DNA of 64,000 bases, from positions 138,172,343 through 138,236,342 of the forward strand of contig NC_135505.1 of the NCBI RefSeq assembly GCF_052857255.1, given 5' to 3'. This stretch comes from Amblyomma americanum (lineage: Eukaryota; Arthropoda; Arachnida; Ixodida; Ixodidae). Both the position numbers and the translations under genes were made by a program. Below the pieces are notes generated by a model, which saw nothing but the letters and a program-made list of their open reading frames with translations, was not told where the DNA came from and did no database searches. Below are positions 1 through 12,856 of the stretch, one piece after another. Within the stretch, counting starts at the first letter, position 1. Each line of letters opens with the position of its first letter.

Positions 1-618
1 TTAGAAAAAAAAACTTTTATTAATGAAGTCACAATTATGAAATCTTCAGGGAACATGTATTTCTGCGTGCTGATTCCAAATGTGGAATTTAATTTAATGT
101 ACAACAAGTCCTTGTGGACTTGATGCAATATGTTATGTAACTTTTGTGGAGAGCTTTAACGAAATTTTGCTGCAGGGAACTTGCTAGAATATATGCCTTC
201 CGCTTGTCTTGACAACAAGCTATGCAATAAGGGTAAAATTATTATCCTGCCTATCACAGAAGTTTAGTTACAAGGTTTTGAACTTCGTACTTCACAAATG
301 GGAAGAAAAATTTGTCTTCCTGTTTCTGACGTGACAACTTCAAAATTCTATAACTCAACTTCTATGACAGGCAGGATGATAATTTTAGCTTTATTGCATA
401 GCTTAATGTCAAGAGAAACCAATTGAATGCATTCTAGCAAGTTCCCTGCAGCAGGATTTCTTGAAAGCTTTCCACAAAAAGTTACATAACATATTGCATA
501 AGTGCTCAAGAAATTGTTGCACATGAAATTAAATTCCATATTTGGAATCAGCATGCAAAAATACATGTTCCCTGAAGATTTCATAATTGTGACTTCGTTA
601 ATAAAAATTTTTTTCTAA
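1..618. repeat. Long inverted-repeat (foldback) element
   Basis: Two arms of about 270 bp face each other around a loop near 272-344. The outer ends match as TTAGAAAA at 1-8 and its complement at 611-618, and the arms stay alignable with scattered mismatches and small gaps throughout. Open reading frames inside the arms are by-products of the palindrome. The left end coincides with the window edge, so any target duplication on that side cannot be seen. It is a foldback or MITE-like element of unknown superfamily. Confidence 0.85.
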
Positions 619-1008
619 GACCCTCTTGCCCCCTTAAGGGACCATAAAATGGTACCCCCAGAGGTTAGGAATACACGGCAAGCAGTCGGTATTCTATGAC
701 ACGTCACTGCACCGCAAAAATCAGTTAGACTGAAGGTATTGGTTACTGAAATTAATGTTCCTCCTTGCCCCCTTCAACTCATACATGCCAAAGTGCCAGG
801 AAAAAAAAAAAGAAAATAGTTCGGGGCTGCACCCCTCCGCACCCCATCTATCTCCATCCCGGTAGCCCTGAGCACACCCATTGAGTAGGCTCAAACATAT
901 TGCCTACTGGCATCATAGGGGTAGGGGTGGCTAGGAACACTCAGTGAGGTGTTACCCTAATCAGTTGCTAACTAGTGCAAGCAGGAGTTAAAAATTATTT
1001 GTAAATTA
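619..1008. other. Non-coding stretch, nothing recognised
   Basis: I see no coding signal, no inverted ends and no resemblance to other parts of the window. There is a short A-rich tract near 802-815. Confidence 0.5.
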
Positions 1009-1174
1009 TAGGTTCCACACAGAGCTTTAAAATTTGGCTGGAGTACCCACAAAGACCACCTCTACAGATCTGTTGCACTAGAATATAACCATAGGTTCCA
1101 CACAGAGCTTTAAAATTTGACTGGAGTACCCACAAAGACCACCTCTACAGATCTGTTGCACTAGAATATAACCA
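1009..1174. repeat. 83-bp direct tandem duplication
   Basis: Two adjacent copies of an 83-bp unit run 1009-1091 and 1092-1174, differing at about one position (TTTGGCTGG against TTTGACTGG). The near-identity implies a recent slip or unequal exchange. Confidence 0.95.
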
Positions 1175-1199
1175 TCATAATCCAGCAGGCAGGAGCGTG

Positions 1200-1301
1200 T
1201 CGGTAGGCCGCCTGGCTACAGGGAGACTGGAATCTGCGGGCGGGTGCTCGTCAGTAGGCCGCCAGGCTACCGGGAGGGTGGAGTCAGCGGGCAGGGTAGC
1301 G
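1200..1301. repeat. 51-bp imperfect GC-rich tandem pair
   Basis: The units at 1200-1250 and 1251-1301 share TAGGCCGCC and GGGAG blocks. The surrounding 1190-1500 is more GC-rich than its neighbourhood, which explains the overlapping open frames on both strands there; none resembles a protein I know. Confidence 0.8.
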
Positions 1302-1856
1302 TGGTGCTACGCGGGCAGCCAGACCCCGCAACTCGATGCCCAGCCGGTACAGGCTGGCTGGCCTTGGGGAAACGCCGCACTCCAAAAGCTGCCCCCCACT
1401 CAGCCACCCATTGCCACGACTGTCTCGAAGCTGAGCTCCAACGTTCGGTCATGCACGCGCACCGGCACACCCCGCACGCGGCCACACTTTTTCTTTGTTC
1501 GCCCAAAAACCCATATTGGCACAATCCACATCATCACACTGCCCTCTTTGCGCACTAATAGGATAATGATGAGTTGGCTGGTACCTCCATAACAAGTACA
1601 CACTGGTTTAATGTCCGAGCCAAAGTAGAGATACAATTATACCGATGCGCCACCTGTTAACAGTGCTGTGGAACGAAATACAGAGGTTGGGCAGCAGCCA
1701 CGGCAGTATGAGTGTTCTAACAGGCCCTCTGATTACTATGGAGCACCTTCTGTCAACTACGCTATGAGGCTACACCTTATGAAGCACTGTTACATACTTT
1801 TATGAGCAGATTGGTTTTATGTAGTTTAATGTCCCAAAATGACTCGGGCTATAAGG
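1302..1856. other. Non-coding stretch, nothing recognised
   Basis: It is GC-rich up to about 1550 and AT-rich afterwards. Open frames occur on both strands, but they lack family motifs and overlap one another, as expected from base composition. Confidence 0.4.
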
Positions 1857-2037
1857 GACGCCGTAGCGTAGGGCTCAGGATAATTTTGACTGCCTGGGTT
1901 CCTTTAACGTGCACTGACATCGCACAATACACTGGTCTCTGGCATTTCACCTCTATCGATTTGCAGCTGCCACGGCCGGGATTGAATCCGTGTCTTTTGG
2001 GTCAGTAGCGGAGCACCGTAACCTCTTGAGCCACCGC
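1857..2037 (-). mobile_element. tRNA-derived SINE remnant
   Basis: The sequence aligns by eye with the better preserved SINE at 27849-28160. It shares the block CTTTAACGTGCACTGACATC and, on the reverse strand, a B-box-like GGATTCAATCC at 1979-1989, then an A-box region ending near 2037. The tRNA-like head is at the right, so the element is on the minus strand. It is diverged and probably old. The layout resembles Ruka-type tick SINEs. Confidence 0.65.
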
Positions 2038-2272
2038 AGAGTCACTCCCCTCCATTTTGCTGTGTGGTCTGCACGTTTACAGCGACATCTACTGCACATT
2101 TTATGAATGTCAAATGGACATAAGTCAGATTTAGCATGCATCTGACAACATCAAGGCATTCGTAGACATCTTTTTTCAACTTCATTTGTTGTTGTTGTCC
2201 TGTACATCAACATTGGTGCAAGCACACGCTTAAGTGTGACCACTGCCCTTCCTCTTTTGTCCATGCACCCAG

Positions 2273-2690
2273 GGCCCATGTCACCACACACAAGAGGACA
2301 CACACTGGTGAGCGGCCCTTTGTGTGCAAGGTCTGCAAGAAGCACTTCAAGTCACTGAGTGACCTTGCCCGCCACCGTTTCATCCACACGGGGGACAGGC
2401 CATTTGTGTGCGGCAACTGCCTCCAGGACTTCAAATACGCGTCAAACTTGGTGCGCCACCAAAAACTCGGGTAAAGGTAAAGCTTTGCACGTGTGTGCCC
2501 ACTGCGGAAGGGGACCCACCAACTGAGCAACCTCAACAAGCACCTAGTGACACACACGGGAGTGCGGCCGCATGCCTGCTCTCGATGCAGCGTGCGGTTC
2601 AAAGAAGAGCGCTACCTCAAGCGCCACATGACCATAATGCACGGTTCTGCCAGAGAAGACAACTTGCAGAATACCAAGTTAGTGACTGAG
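2273..2690 (+). pseudogene. Decayed C2H2 zinc-finger terminal exon (unit 0)
   Basis: This is a paralogue of the terminal exons at 23568, 36579 and 62263. It follows the same acceptor context (CACCCAG, AG at 2271-2272) and opens in the same phase, with HTGERPF and HTGDRPF linkers and two good C2H2 fingers. The frame then meets TAA just after 2470, inside what would be the next linker. A second frame change near 2510 is needed to reach the later fingers, which read HTGVRPHAC and CSRCSVRF. At least two frameshifts therefore separate the fingers, and I call it a pseudogene. Its matching first exon would lie left of the window. The protein would have been a nuclear DNA-binding protein by family; the target is unknown. 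Confidence 0.85.
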
Positions 2691-3173
2691 GCGCAAAGGA
2701 TAGGCAACACATACCTCGGAAGTGAGGAGTGCATCAGTTTCAGGTTGAGAAGAGACAACACGAAAAGATGAGGACGAGCACAAAGGCGGACAAGACTGGC
2801 ACTGGCCGAGTGTAGAAGAAATTAGGCAAACTAGATGTTTGGCTTGTCTGCCTTTTGCATTCATCCTCGTATGTTTACGCTGCCCTCCTCATTATGCAAA
2901 CAGCCCAACAAGGCCAGACCAAAACTCTAGTCCATCAACTGTAGGGACGATGCACGTGAAATAAAAGTAAGGAACTGGAGGCTGTGGTTGTCTTCAGTAA
3001 CTAAAGGACTTTATCAGCAACATCACGGCGGAAACTTGGGGCTCAAGTCTCAGGATGAAGCTCGGCAACACTGGGCATTGCCTCTTCAATGGATAGGTTA
3101 TTCAGCAATTTTTCGCTCAAGCAGAATGATCTTTGTGAAGAATGTTTGCAAGCAGGAAGCACCAAAAAGACCA

Positions 3174-3179
3174 AATAAA
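3174..3179 (+). terminator. AATAAA polyadenylation signal, unit 0
   Basis: The context resembles the signals at 24793, 37390 and 63076 downstream of the other terminal exons, including the following CTG-TTGC/ATTGC and TTTATTG blocks. Conservation across four units supports it as the original 3' end of the zinc-finger gene. Confidence 0.7.
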
Positions 3180-4449
3180 ACTGCTTGCGTTTATTGAAGC
3201 AACCTATGTTAATTCTTTGTAGGGTAGCATGACGCACGTGTCCCACTTGCTTCAAGTGCTGGCAGAAGGAAAATGATGAACCTACGAACCATACATTTTT
3301 GCGTGCTGAATACTACTGAGCTATGAACCAAACCATTTAATGTGTTTATATCTTTTGCTAATAGGCCTCCTTGATGTTTTATGCGTTCTTACAAGCACGG
3401 GTGTACAGTTTGACAAAACACAGCCTGGTGACAAAAACATAAATTGGAAAAATATTTGAGGTGTTCAGCCTTTTCCATCGGTCAACGGCCTCGTAATACT
3501 CCTTGAAGCAATTTTAAATTCTATGGTAAGTCATCTTACATGTCGTAAATACTGAGCTACGGGTACATACCTCATTTGAGATTTTTTTACGAAGGAAGTG
3601 GTTCAGCTAACTGTGAATTCTTTTTTTCTACAAAACCAGGGATTGAAATGGCTTGAAAACGATGTCATTCAATTCCTAGAGACTTTCAGAGTGCAATTTT
3701 ACTATTTGTATGCTTGCGAGACATGCGCCTTATAAAGGGTTCAGTCAGCTCTGCTTTTTACTCGCATGTGTGAACTGACCTTTTCTCCTGAAAAAATCTC
3801 TTGAAATTTAGGAGGGAGGGGGGGGGGGGGGGGGGGGGTGCATTCATTATGTGGAGCAGAGTACTATTCAGAAAAAATTTAAATAGGTAAAAACAAGGCA
3901 GAAAGTAAGATGCTTGAATGAATACTTGATCCAGTACAACTCACCTTCAGAATAAAACAAAATGCAATCTGCAGCACGATTTCCATGCTCAGGAGTGTAT
4001 GAACAACTTGTGGGGTTGTGACAGGAGGATAAATACGTTTTCCCTGCTTTTTTCATGGCCGGTAGACCACTGGCTCCACCCAGTCCCGGTAGTCACTTGT
4101 GCTACTGAGTGCACGTGGCCATGGCGATCTGCGCTCTGAGAGCAAAGGAACAACACATGCTGACACTAGAAAGGCATTTATTCCTTGCATAGCGGCCCAT
4201 TATGCCGAGTAAAGAGAGCACAACTAGAGATCAGTCTAGCACAACCCGCAGCAAAGACCAAACATAACGCTCCTTGTTATGCTGATCAAAGAAAGCTCTG
4301 CAGCCTGCGGTGGTTTCTCATATTGGTTCCTAGACTCTTTGCACGATGTTTTTATTGGCCATTCTTCCCATATGGTGAGATATCGTCGTCTTGACATTCG
4401 ACAGGTGGCGCTTTATAGTATAGAGCGCTTCATGGCTGCCACAAGCTCA
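3180..4449. other. Non-coding downstream flank of unit 0
   Basis: Apart from the poly-G run I find no coding signal. Open frames near 3868-4056 and 4185-4488 carry no recognisable motif. The sequence resembles diverged duplicon material but I could not place it exactly. Confidence 0.4.
3818..3838 (+). repeat. Poly-G run of 21
   Basis: An uninterrupted G homopolymer preceded by GGAGGGA. It could form quadruplex structures. The length may be unreliable in an assembly. Confidence 0.9.
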
Positions 4450-5217
4450 GATGGTCACGGTGCTTCGGTATGGGTTTGCTCAACATGAGCTGTGCCGGCT
4501 GTCGAGCAAAACATAAGGAAATATATCAGGTGCTGGACAAGGAATAACTGTCGCTGTGTACTGGGGCCAAATCGCACCTGCTGGACATAGAGCAGCCTGC
4601 AATCCACCTGGGCTGGCGCAAATTGAGCCAGCCACAACCGCAAAGGAGGAGGGGTGGGTCTGCTATGTCTTTGGGACCTGCATTAGCAGTGTGCTGAATC
4701 AGACTGTACCGAACATATGTGGGCAATGGGCGACCTGCTCGGTATGCTCATAGCTGTGTACTTTGTATACCTCTCTTTAGGGAGGCCTTGGCTACAAGAA
4801 AGCAGCATAGTTATAGCATTTACTCAAAGGGAAGCGAAAAATTTTGCTCGAGACATGGGGCTGCTTATCATTGGTGATTTCAATGCCAGTCTCTCGGAGC
4901 TAGACAGCTGCATGGATTAGAACGATGATCTACAGCGTTCGGAACGTCTCAGTCTCATGACCGCCAACCCAAGAATGAAATGCGAGGAACCATTTACTTT
5001 GTGCGCCAGAGGCAGTAAGACCACCACAGGCTATGCCCTGATGTCACTGCGCCTTGATGCTCTCTTCAAATGCCTTAACGTCGATGAAGACTGTGCTTTT
5101 ACCCTAGGAAGCAGCCACTACCACCTGCGTCTGGATTTCAGTCGCTTCCAGCACACAGCCATGAGACGAAGACCCAGCTCAGCAAACACCCGGTATCTAC
5201 CATTCCATGAGCTGTAG
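4450..5217 (+). pseudogene. LINE endonuclease-domain remnant
   Basis: Pieces in different frames together resemble the apurinic-type endonuclease domain of a non-LTR retrotransposon. An early piece reads like the segment with an LDIEQPAIH-type core (about 4580-4640). A later one contains GLLIIGDFNA at about 4860-4890, the conserved Asp-Asn motif of this nuclease family. A last one near 5110-5140 reads GSSHYHLRLDF, in the position of the usual S-D-H motif with Asp changed to Tyr or lost. Several stops and frame changes break it and no reverse transcriptase follows. It is a dead fragment; the clade (CR1, L2 or jockey-like) cannot be settled. Confidence 0.7.
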
Positions 5218-5395
5218 CATGAGAGGTTGAGGCTAACACAACACACCAGGGAGCCAAAACAGAGCCAAAACATCTGTCTGAAGGCTGTTTTGTGGGCAGG
5301 CGAGCAGCCTGAGTTGAAAAACATAGCAGAATTTAATTCAGAACGGTTCGGCCTTTTTCGAAGAAGGCCGGTCCTCCAGCTGAAACATTGTGAAT

Positions 5396-5453
5396 TATAT
5401 ATATATACACACACATACACACACGCGCGCGCGCACACACACACACACACACG
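5396..5453. repeat. Compound microsatellite (TA)n(CA)n(CG)n(CA)n
   Basis: Alternating purine-pyrimidine tract for nearly 60 bases, a potential left-handed (Z-form) segment. Open frames across it on both strands are by-products of the repeat. Confidence 0.95.
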
Positions 5454-5459
5454 CATAGC

Positions 5460-6659
5460 AACCCACCATAGCAGCTCATTTAATCATGAGAGGCAGCTTG
5501 GGAAGAGCAACCCCAACCAAAGCAACTCAAGTCACACCAGTGGCAGCACCTGCCATAGAAGGGCAGTGGCACATCGCTTGATCGCTACACCACTGCACCA
5601 GGAGTAGTAGAAAGACTCCCACGGATCCATGAATTAAGAGAATGACCAATTCTGCATATATGGACGTTAACACATTATCGCTATCTGAACAACTGCCATC
5701 CGTTACCACTGGATCTGAACACCAGAACCGAATGGGAAATCGAACTACTAGCATACTTAGTTCGCATTTGGCCTAACAACGCAAATCGACCGCATATTTT
5801 TGTTTCCATACATATGGCACCAATGACAATGTTTGCGAGGTGCTGGTAAGATTGTGCGAAAGCTGGAACAAGGGGCATGTGAGGTTAACGCAAGTGCAGG
5901 TGTATAGGGCTAAAGAGTACACCCCGCTGCCTGGAAGTTTTGTGAGTCGTTGAGCTGTGTACCATATGCATGTTATTGATGGAAGACACTGAAACATTGC
6001 CAGCACCCTATTGAAAGCAAACGTGTGCTACAGCCTTGCCATCATAGCTGCGCTGCTCACAGAAAAGCTCAAGATACAGGCAGACCTATGGCTGTTATTC
6101 CTTTGAAAACTTATAACTTGCAGCAGTTTTACTGCTTTTGCATTCCGAAATATATTTGCTGCCAAAATATGCATTGTTCTAGAGAGAAATAGGATGTACC
6201 CTTCCCCCCCCCCCCCCCCCCCCCCCCCCCTCATTCTTTGTCCCGTGCAAACACCATTCTCATTCGTCAGGCACAGACAAACTCCCTTATCTGTGAGCCA
6301 TATTCCCATTGTATCCTTTGTAAACCTGGGCACCCCGCCTGTCTCTGTGTGGTGAGCATCCCTCAAACATTCATGCATATTGGCTATGCCCCCTATGCAA
6401 CAAACCTTCAGTTGTTAGTCAACACTTTTCGTGTCTCCTATTCTTGGTCTTGTCTTTTGCCTCTGTTTTTGTTGAAATCCTCTGACTCCCTCGACATACT
6501 TCCCGCACATCTTGTGCCTCCTTCCTACCACCTCACTTGGTCCCAATGGACCACTCCGCCAAGCTCTGTGGAGCTTGTCCCCTGGCCTCTTCTCATCACC
6601 CACCTCCAGCAAATCCAAAGGCCTATCAAACAGGTGACTAGGAAAATTCGGACTTGAGC
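5460..6659. other. Non-coding stretch with a poly-C run of 27
   Basis: 6204-6230 is an unbroken run of 27 C. Frames at 6028-6378 and 6238-6657 arise across this run and show no family motif. Otherwise I recognise nothing. Confidence 0.5.
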
Positions 6660-8060
6660 TGGTAAATAAAAGTTAGTAGCTCCCTAGACAGAGGATTAAA
6701 ATGAGCAATTTTAACCACTCCAGCCGAGTTTAAATTAACTCATGAACTGGCATATCAATCAGTTGAGGTAATTCAAATGTTAATCAGTTTCAAATGTGCA
6801 TGCTGCATTAATGGCTAACAGAAAAACTTCAAAATATGTAAGTCTCTGACGATGTCTCGCGTCATTTGACTGCGCAGAGGTGGTGAACATGGAATGAAAG
6901 AAAAATTGGTAGAAAATGTGAAAATAGTGTATTGCTTCTGTTGTGTTGTCTCCCTTATTGTCATTCTTTTTCTGTCTTGCTCTTTTGTACGATTCTTGCT
7001 TTTTGACAACTAATACCGAGGTCGTTTCTTATGTTTACAACTGAATTGCCTCAAGCTGGTGTTAACTAGTAAATAACTTAATAATATAATTTGGGCTTAT
7101 TATTGCTGTAGCACTGAAAAGCCTCAGAGGGGGAAAAATGTGTCAGTCATAAAATGCACCCATTGTCTGGAGGGAAGTATCGCCAGATCGGATAATTCCC
7201 ATTGGCTGGAGTGAAGTGGCATCACTTCCGTTAAAGGTATCAACAGCTTCTGATGCTGTTGCTTTGCCAGCACATAATGTAATTGGGTGCCCCTGTGAAT
7301 CTTCTCAAATAGCAAGGTTTGAATAATCATATTGTGCTTTAACGCTACACAATTAAATTTCAAGTGATTGTGTCCATGTTAAAAAATTTTTGGAGCTGTA
7401 GCAAAAATTCTTCAGATTATGCAGCATGTGTTATTGTAACTTGCCTAACTACGGGTGTATATGTGATATTTCAGAGGACCAATTAGCCTTTTGGTGACTA
7501 CTTCAGCAGCACACTGCCGAGACCATGGGCGTTTGCGCAGGTTGCCTACTACAGCTGATCTGTCCAGCCTTCATCATTTCTGTGTTGTTTTTATTTATGT
7601 TGACATGTTTTGCAGCAGTCTCCAGTTTTGTTAAATGTGCTGCAGCAGTTTTTTTCATCATGAAGGATGTCCCTGCACATTTCACATTTTTGTTCAGTTC
7701 AGTGATGGCAAGCACCTGCTCCAGACAACTTTATTCCATGGGAAAGTGAAGTGCTCAAAACACAAGTGCATCTTTTAGAACTCTTTTATTTTTATTCGTT
7801 TCTTGCATAAATTATTCCACTTTTTGCATGACGAAATGTGTTTTTGCTGCCGAATATGCATCATTTTGGAGCCATGATACGAAACTTGAGAATTTGCATG
7901 ACTTTTAATCAGTTAACAGCTCATTATTCAGATAGTCACAGTAATTAAAAATGGTGTTAAAGGGTGTTTCACTGACTAATGATTATTATTTTGCATCATT
8001 TGACTGCCCAGAGGTGAGCATGGCATGAAAAATAGATTGGTATAAGATAGCAAAATACTA

Positions 8061-8542
8061 CAGTAGAATTTCGGTGATACAAACCGGTTGGTACGTATTT
8101 CGCGATGATACGAATTCGTGAAATTTCCCGGCCAGAGTACACTGTGTATGATGTGCAGAATTTCGGGTGTTCTGAACACTCTGCCTCGCCTCTACGGATA
8201 ATACGAATGCGCGAGCCGCTGCCGCACCTTTGAGCACTAAGCGCTGCCCGCAAATCGCCGACGTCGCAATCGCTAATCGCGCGGTACACACCGTACGCAG
8301 TGAGCGGCGGTGCGCGGCCTGCACATCGCCAAAGTCGCAATCGCTAATCGTGCGGTGCGCACCGCGAGTAGCGAGCTGTGGCCGCACAGCAGCGAATAAA
8401 TCTCGTCAACCATAAACAGATCTGCGTGAATGCATTTTTCATGCTTCTGCACACGAATTTTGTTCGTTGGGATGATAAAAAATTTCAAATGATAACAATT
8501 TTTTTGCAACGCCGTGAGATTCGTATCACCAAGATTCTACCG
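8061..8542. mobile_element. Non-autonomous pogo/Tigger-like element
   Basis: Terminal inverted repeats of about 20 bp begin CAGTAGAAT at the left and CGGTAGAAT read inward from the right, flanked by TA on both sides (8059-8060 and 8543-8544). The interior holds two copies of a roughly 71-bp unit around GTCGCAATCGCTAATCG at 8263 and 8334. Related segments at 6890 and 17190 lack the insertion, so the window contains its own empty sites. It encodes no transposase. Confidence 0.85.
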
Positions 8543-8615
8543 TACATCTTTTGTTATGTCCTTTCCCATTGTACTTTCCATCTTTCTGTTCTATACAATT
8601 CTTGAATTATGGTGA

Positions 8616-8922
8616 CTATAGTCAGATACAACTTAAGTCTACAGTGAAGCTCCGCCCACATTCAGCTGCCGCACACAGAATTCCTCCACGACGAAAAAGT
8701 AGTCCGCTGCTGAAGTGTTTCTCGTTACCGGAACAAGAAGCTTATCACAAGAAAAAAAATTATGAGCTCTAGAATTTCGATACATGAATTGTTTGATATA
8801 GCCAAACATTAAAAAGCTGATTTCATTCGCTGTTGCGATTGGCCAGCGGAGTAGTACAGGACACAGCGGACGGCGGCCCAGGGTTACAAACTGCTGTTTC
8901 TTTAAGTTGTACCCTACTATAG
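8616..8922 (-). mobile_element. MITE with CTATAG termini
   Basis: The ends match inverted: CTATAGTCAGATACAACTT at the left and CTATAGTAGGGTACAACTT read inward from the right. A related copy in the opposite orientation lies at 30690-30976 and again at 56375-56660, sharing the GTGGGCGGAGCTTCACTG block. It has no coding capacity. Confidence 0.8.
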
Positions 8923-11900
8923 CACAGTTTGTTCTTTTCATACCTTAATTACCTTGAGCAGCAGCTAACTAGCAAATAGCTTTATAAGTGGAGCTAATTT
9001 TTTCAACTTATTTTCTTTATTTCTTGGTTACTTAGAGGAACCCTTGCAGGGTTTGAATAGACATTCCCTTTAATGCTCCTTAATTCAATTTTAAGTTATT
9101 CTGTCTTTGCTAAGAAATTTCTGCAGTCACGGCAAACATTTTTCAGATTGTGCAGCATGTGTTCCTTGTAAATTTCCTAACTGTGGCTGTGCTTGTGATA
9201 TTTCAGAGAACCGCATTAGCCTGGTTGCAACAACTTCAGCAGCACTACATTAAGACCATGGCTGCTAGTGCAGATTACCCGCTACAGTGCTGGACACGTC
9301 CACCTTTATCACTTATTCTAATTTGCGCTAACATGTCTTGCAGCAATCTCCAGTTTTTTTTTAATGTGCTAGCAGTTTGTATAATGAAGGATGATCCAAC
9401 ACAGTTAATTTTATTTCATTCAGCAGTGACAATCTCCTGCACTGAGGAAAAACTTCAGGTCGCTCTGGGCGTAACGTTCCTGAACATTGGAAAGTGGAAA
9501 TGGCTTGGTTCTCCGAAGCTCAACTGCAGCAACAGCTGTCTGGGGAAAATGTTTTGCAGGACTGGTGTTGCTGCAGCACATGTACATAGCTTGTTTCGTT
9601 TCTTGCTCAGTTGAAGGACGCATGCAGCAGTTGTCACTTTGGGTGAGCATCCTGCGAGATGTGTTGACGCAAAATGCATGTTTGGACAATGATACTCAGT
9701 GCCCATACTCTCACTGGAAGAGAGTAATCATCTCTACTAGTCACTTGTAGCTGCTGTAGCTGTGGTTGACTATTTTGGTTTGTTTTCAAGCTAGTGTCGC
9801 CAACTGCACACCATTAAGGGCCATTGGTTGCAAGCTGACATGAGTACATTGTCAACACAAGGATTACAGAACACTCGCTAGTCTTCAAAAAAGTGTACGC
9901 CTATAGATATAACGTATGTTTCCTTGTATTTATTTTCATGCTTATGCAGCATTTCTGAGATGCTCTGAGATACCATAGAAGTTGTAGTGTTTGCTTGGTT
10001 TGTGACTACGAGGACAGTGTGTTTTTGTGACCTTCAAAACATTGTTCTGGACCATGTTTAGCATTGTAAATTTCATGCAGCTAAAGCAGTCAAGGGTTAT
10101 TCATGGGTGAATATCTACTTATGTGTGGTGAATTTTCTTATGTATAATATATGTAGGCATTTTTCAGTGCAGCCAAATGATGCACTGAGACATATGATGA
10201 CACCTCACTAAATGACGCATGTATAACCAGACAGTGTGCTTGTTTGTGACCTCTGGCTCCTCGATTGCTGTACAGATGTGGACGAAACTGTCAGCTCACA
10301 ATGCACGACTGTAATGCATTGTGCTCTCAGAACTTAAGAGAACATAATGTCGTAGCTATCACAATATTTTTCTGCACTTGAGTTGTTCAGCTGTTTCCAA
10401 TATGAAGCTGTAAATTTTTCGCACCTTGAATACAAGCAGAAGTTGGGTCTGTCCCAAAATTATGTGTCTCCAGTCTGAGTGCATTTTCCTTACTTCTGAA
10501 GTCTTGTGAAATATGAGCCAGTTTGTCGTGCTGAATTCTTGCTGGCTATTTTAGCTAAAGAAAAGTGTTTATATAGTCGTTTTGTTTGTTATAACCCTAG
10601 AAAAGATGTCGAGTCTTGCATTGCCAGGCAGGTTATTCACGTGCTTTTCTGTAGCCTGCCATTTTTCTTCGAAGAAATGCCCCAGCAAGAACACTTGCAT
10701 CAAGAAACTGGACTTGCTGAAATTTGTAGCTTGGTGCATGCAGTAGCAAGTGCATTTTATCTAAGAAGCCTGTGACAACACATGGGAAGTGGTGTGGCCT
10801 GTGTGTGTTCAGTGGCTTCATTACTTGGTGCACATACTTGGCCGCTCACACCAGCTGCTGACTGTTGGGGTTCCCTGTGTCTTTCCTCATATGCCATCAC
10901 TTTTGTTTTGGAAGAAATGAGAAACAGTCATCGCAGTTTGTTACAGTTTCAGCGGACATTTATGCAAGCTGGAGAACAGTGCAGAGCTTTGAAGTATGGC
11001 CTTGATTACTGAATTAAATACGTCTGCTGATTTCACTGTCGCACTGGTCCCTGAAGGGACATTTCATTAAGCACTTGGGAGGTGTGCTGTCAGTGGAGAA
11101 TTTTGATTAGCTTTGTCTTGGCCACATTGTCCTAGTCTTTCATGTGCAAAGCTTGAACTGCAATGTACTAGTGTGTTGTGGTATTGTGGGTAATGAACAA
11201 CCTTCATTTGTTTCATTTGTATTACTGTGACCAGCTATATCATTGCTGATGTTATGCATTGCTTTGATGATTTGTGCATTATACTATTGTATTGCTCTGA
11301 CAGGTCATATTTTCCATTTTGTCTTTGCCTGCTTCTCATAAAAGTTCAGTGTGGAATCCTTGTACCCATCCTCATCTCTTGTGCATACTCAGGCAGGGCT
11401 CGTGTTGACTCTTCCTTCTACAAGTCTCTCTCCTTATGACTGTAACCTAGAAGAGTGGTCATTCAGTGAAGATTTGGAAAATTCTCGGCCTGTGTGCAGC
11501 ATTATCTGAAAGGAAATACTAACTGCACAGCTGTACAGATGGGATGGGGGAAAAATCGTGGTTCTTCATAAACACAAAGTTAATGTACTCGTAATAGAAC
11601 TAGTACATCACCCTCAGCGGATGATTGTTTTCAAAGCTGAAGCCACTACTTTGTCCCGTTTCCAAAGTGGTTCTCGAAAAATACCTGGAGACAGAACACA
11701 TCATTTAATGAATGAACTACTGCCGTATTTGCACATATTTCAGTTATTTATATGCACCTGTAAGGCCCAGTCCGTATTTTGGCACCTTGCAAAGTGAACA
11801 AGCTTATAAGGAGACTGTCGTTAATAGTTATTGCAAAAGATAGAAATGACTGTCACAGTTTTTTACCTGTGGTTAATTCAACGTCATGTTACTGGTGTGT

Positions 11901-12249
11901 TATCAGTTAGAAGCTTCGGATTTTAATTATGCATGTAAATTTGCAGTAAATTCCAAAATCTACATTTCTACATAGATTTAAATAGATGTGAAACGGTTAG
12001 CAATATTTTGTGCCATTTCTACATGGGTGTATTCAGTTAGCCGCTGGGGTGTGGTACTGATGATGGGTCTTCGTACTGTGGAATACAAATGTTAATGAGT
12101 TGGTGAACTCGGCGGAAGTCTCGAAATGGCTTGTTGAATACTCGTTTGGTCTTTGGGACCTTTTTAAAAATTGTGCTTTGAGTAAAGTGGACAGTATGGA
12201 GTCACTAGTAAGTGCGCTTAGCTGACATGCAGTAATTCTTATTAATATA

Positions 12250-12856
12250 CTTGGTGCCCCAGCTAACTTGAGCCAAGGGTTAAAAAATAGATTATTAGAG
12301 ACAGGTAAGTAAAACAAGTTTCGTATTGGTGGCAGCCATCTTGCGCACCACAGGCAAATTTTTGTTTCACAATTAATTGTTCAATTCATAGTTATGGCGG
12401 TGGTTTCTCGTCTGCGTCAGCCAGCAGCACACATGACAGTGCAAGTTGCCGCCGCCAACATATTGGCTTGCTGCTGGCACGGGGCCATCGAGTCAAGGCT
12501 GTAGATGATTTCGTTTGCTCAAACTACGCTTGAGAGCAGCACAATCTTGGTGCGCGAATGCGTTGGTCACGTGTTTTATTTTGTATTTTGAGGGCTTTCT
12601 TTGGATCTGGAAAAAAAAAAGACGTGAAGGTTTCCTTTCATAAATGATGGAATGGGGGTTTGTGAAGGTGCTCGACAACTCTTCAAATGCAATTTGTTCT
12701 CTAAAGTCAATATTAATTTATTTAATTAAACGTAATTGAGCTATTAATTAATTGCAAAGCAAGAGATTGCCTGTGGTGCGCAAAATGGTTGTCCTCAATA
12801 TGCACCTCTCTCTGATAATTTTCTAATCCTTGGCTCCAGTTAATTGTGACACCGGG
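12250..12856. mobile_element. MITE with long (about 120 bp) terminal inverted repeats and TA duplication
   Basis: The left arm starts CTTGGTGCCCC at 12250 and the right arm, read inward, starts CCCGGTGTCAC at 12856. Both continue through AACTKGAGCCAAGG and GCGCACCACAGGCAA. TA flanks both sides (12248-12249 and 12857-12858). The paralogous segment near 20790-20810 continues across the site without it, giving an empty site. It encodes no transposase and I do not assign a superfamily. Confidence 0.85.

Noticed and set aside
348..584. 78-codon frame in the first foldback element
   Set aside because: It is mirrored by similar sequence in the other arm and is explained by the palindrome.
5118..5607. 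Open frames on both strands across the CA/CG microsatellite
   Set aside because: Low-complexity repeats lack stops in several frames; no family motif is present.
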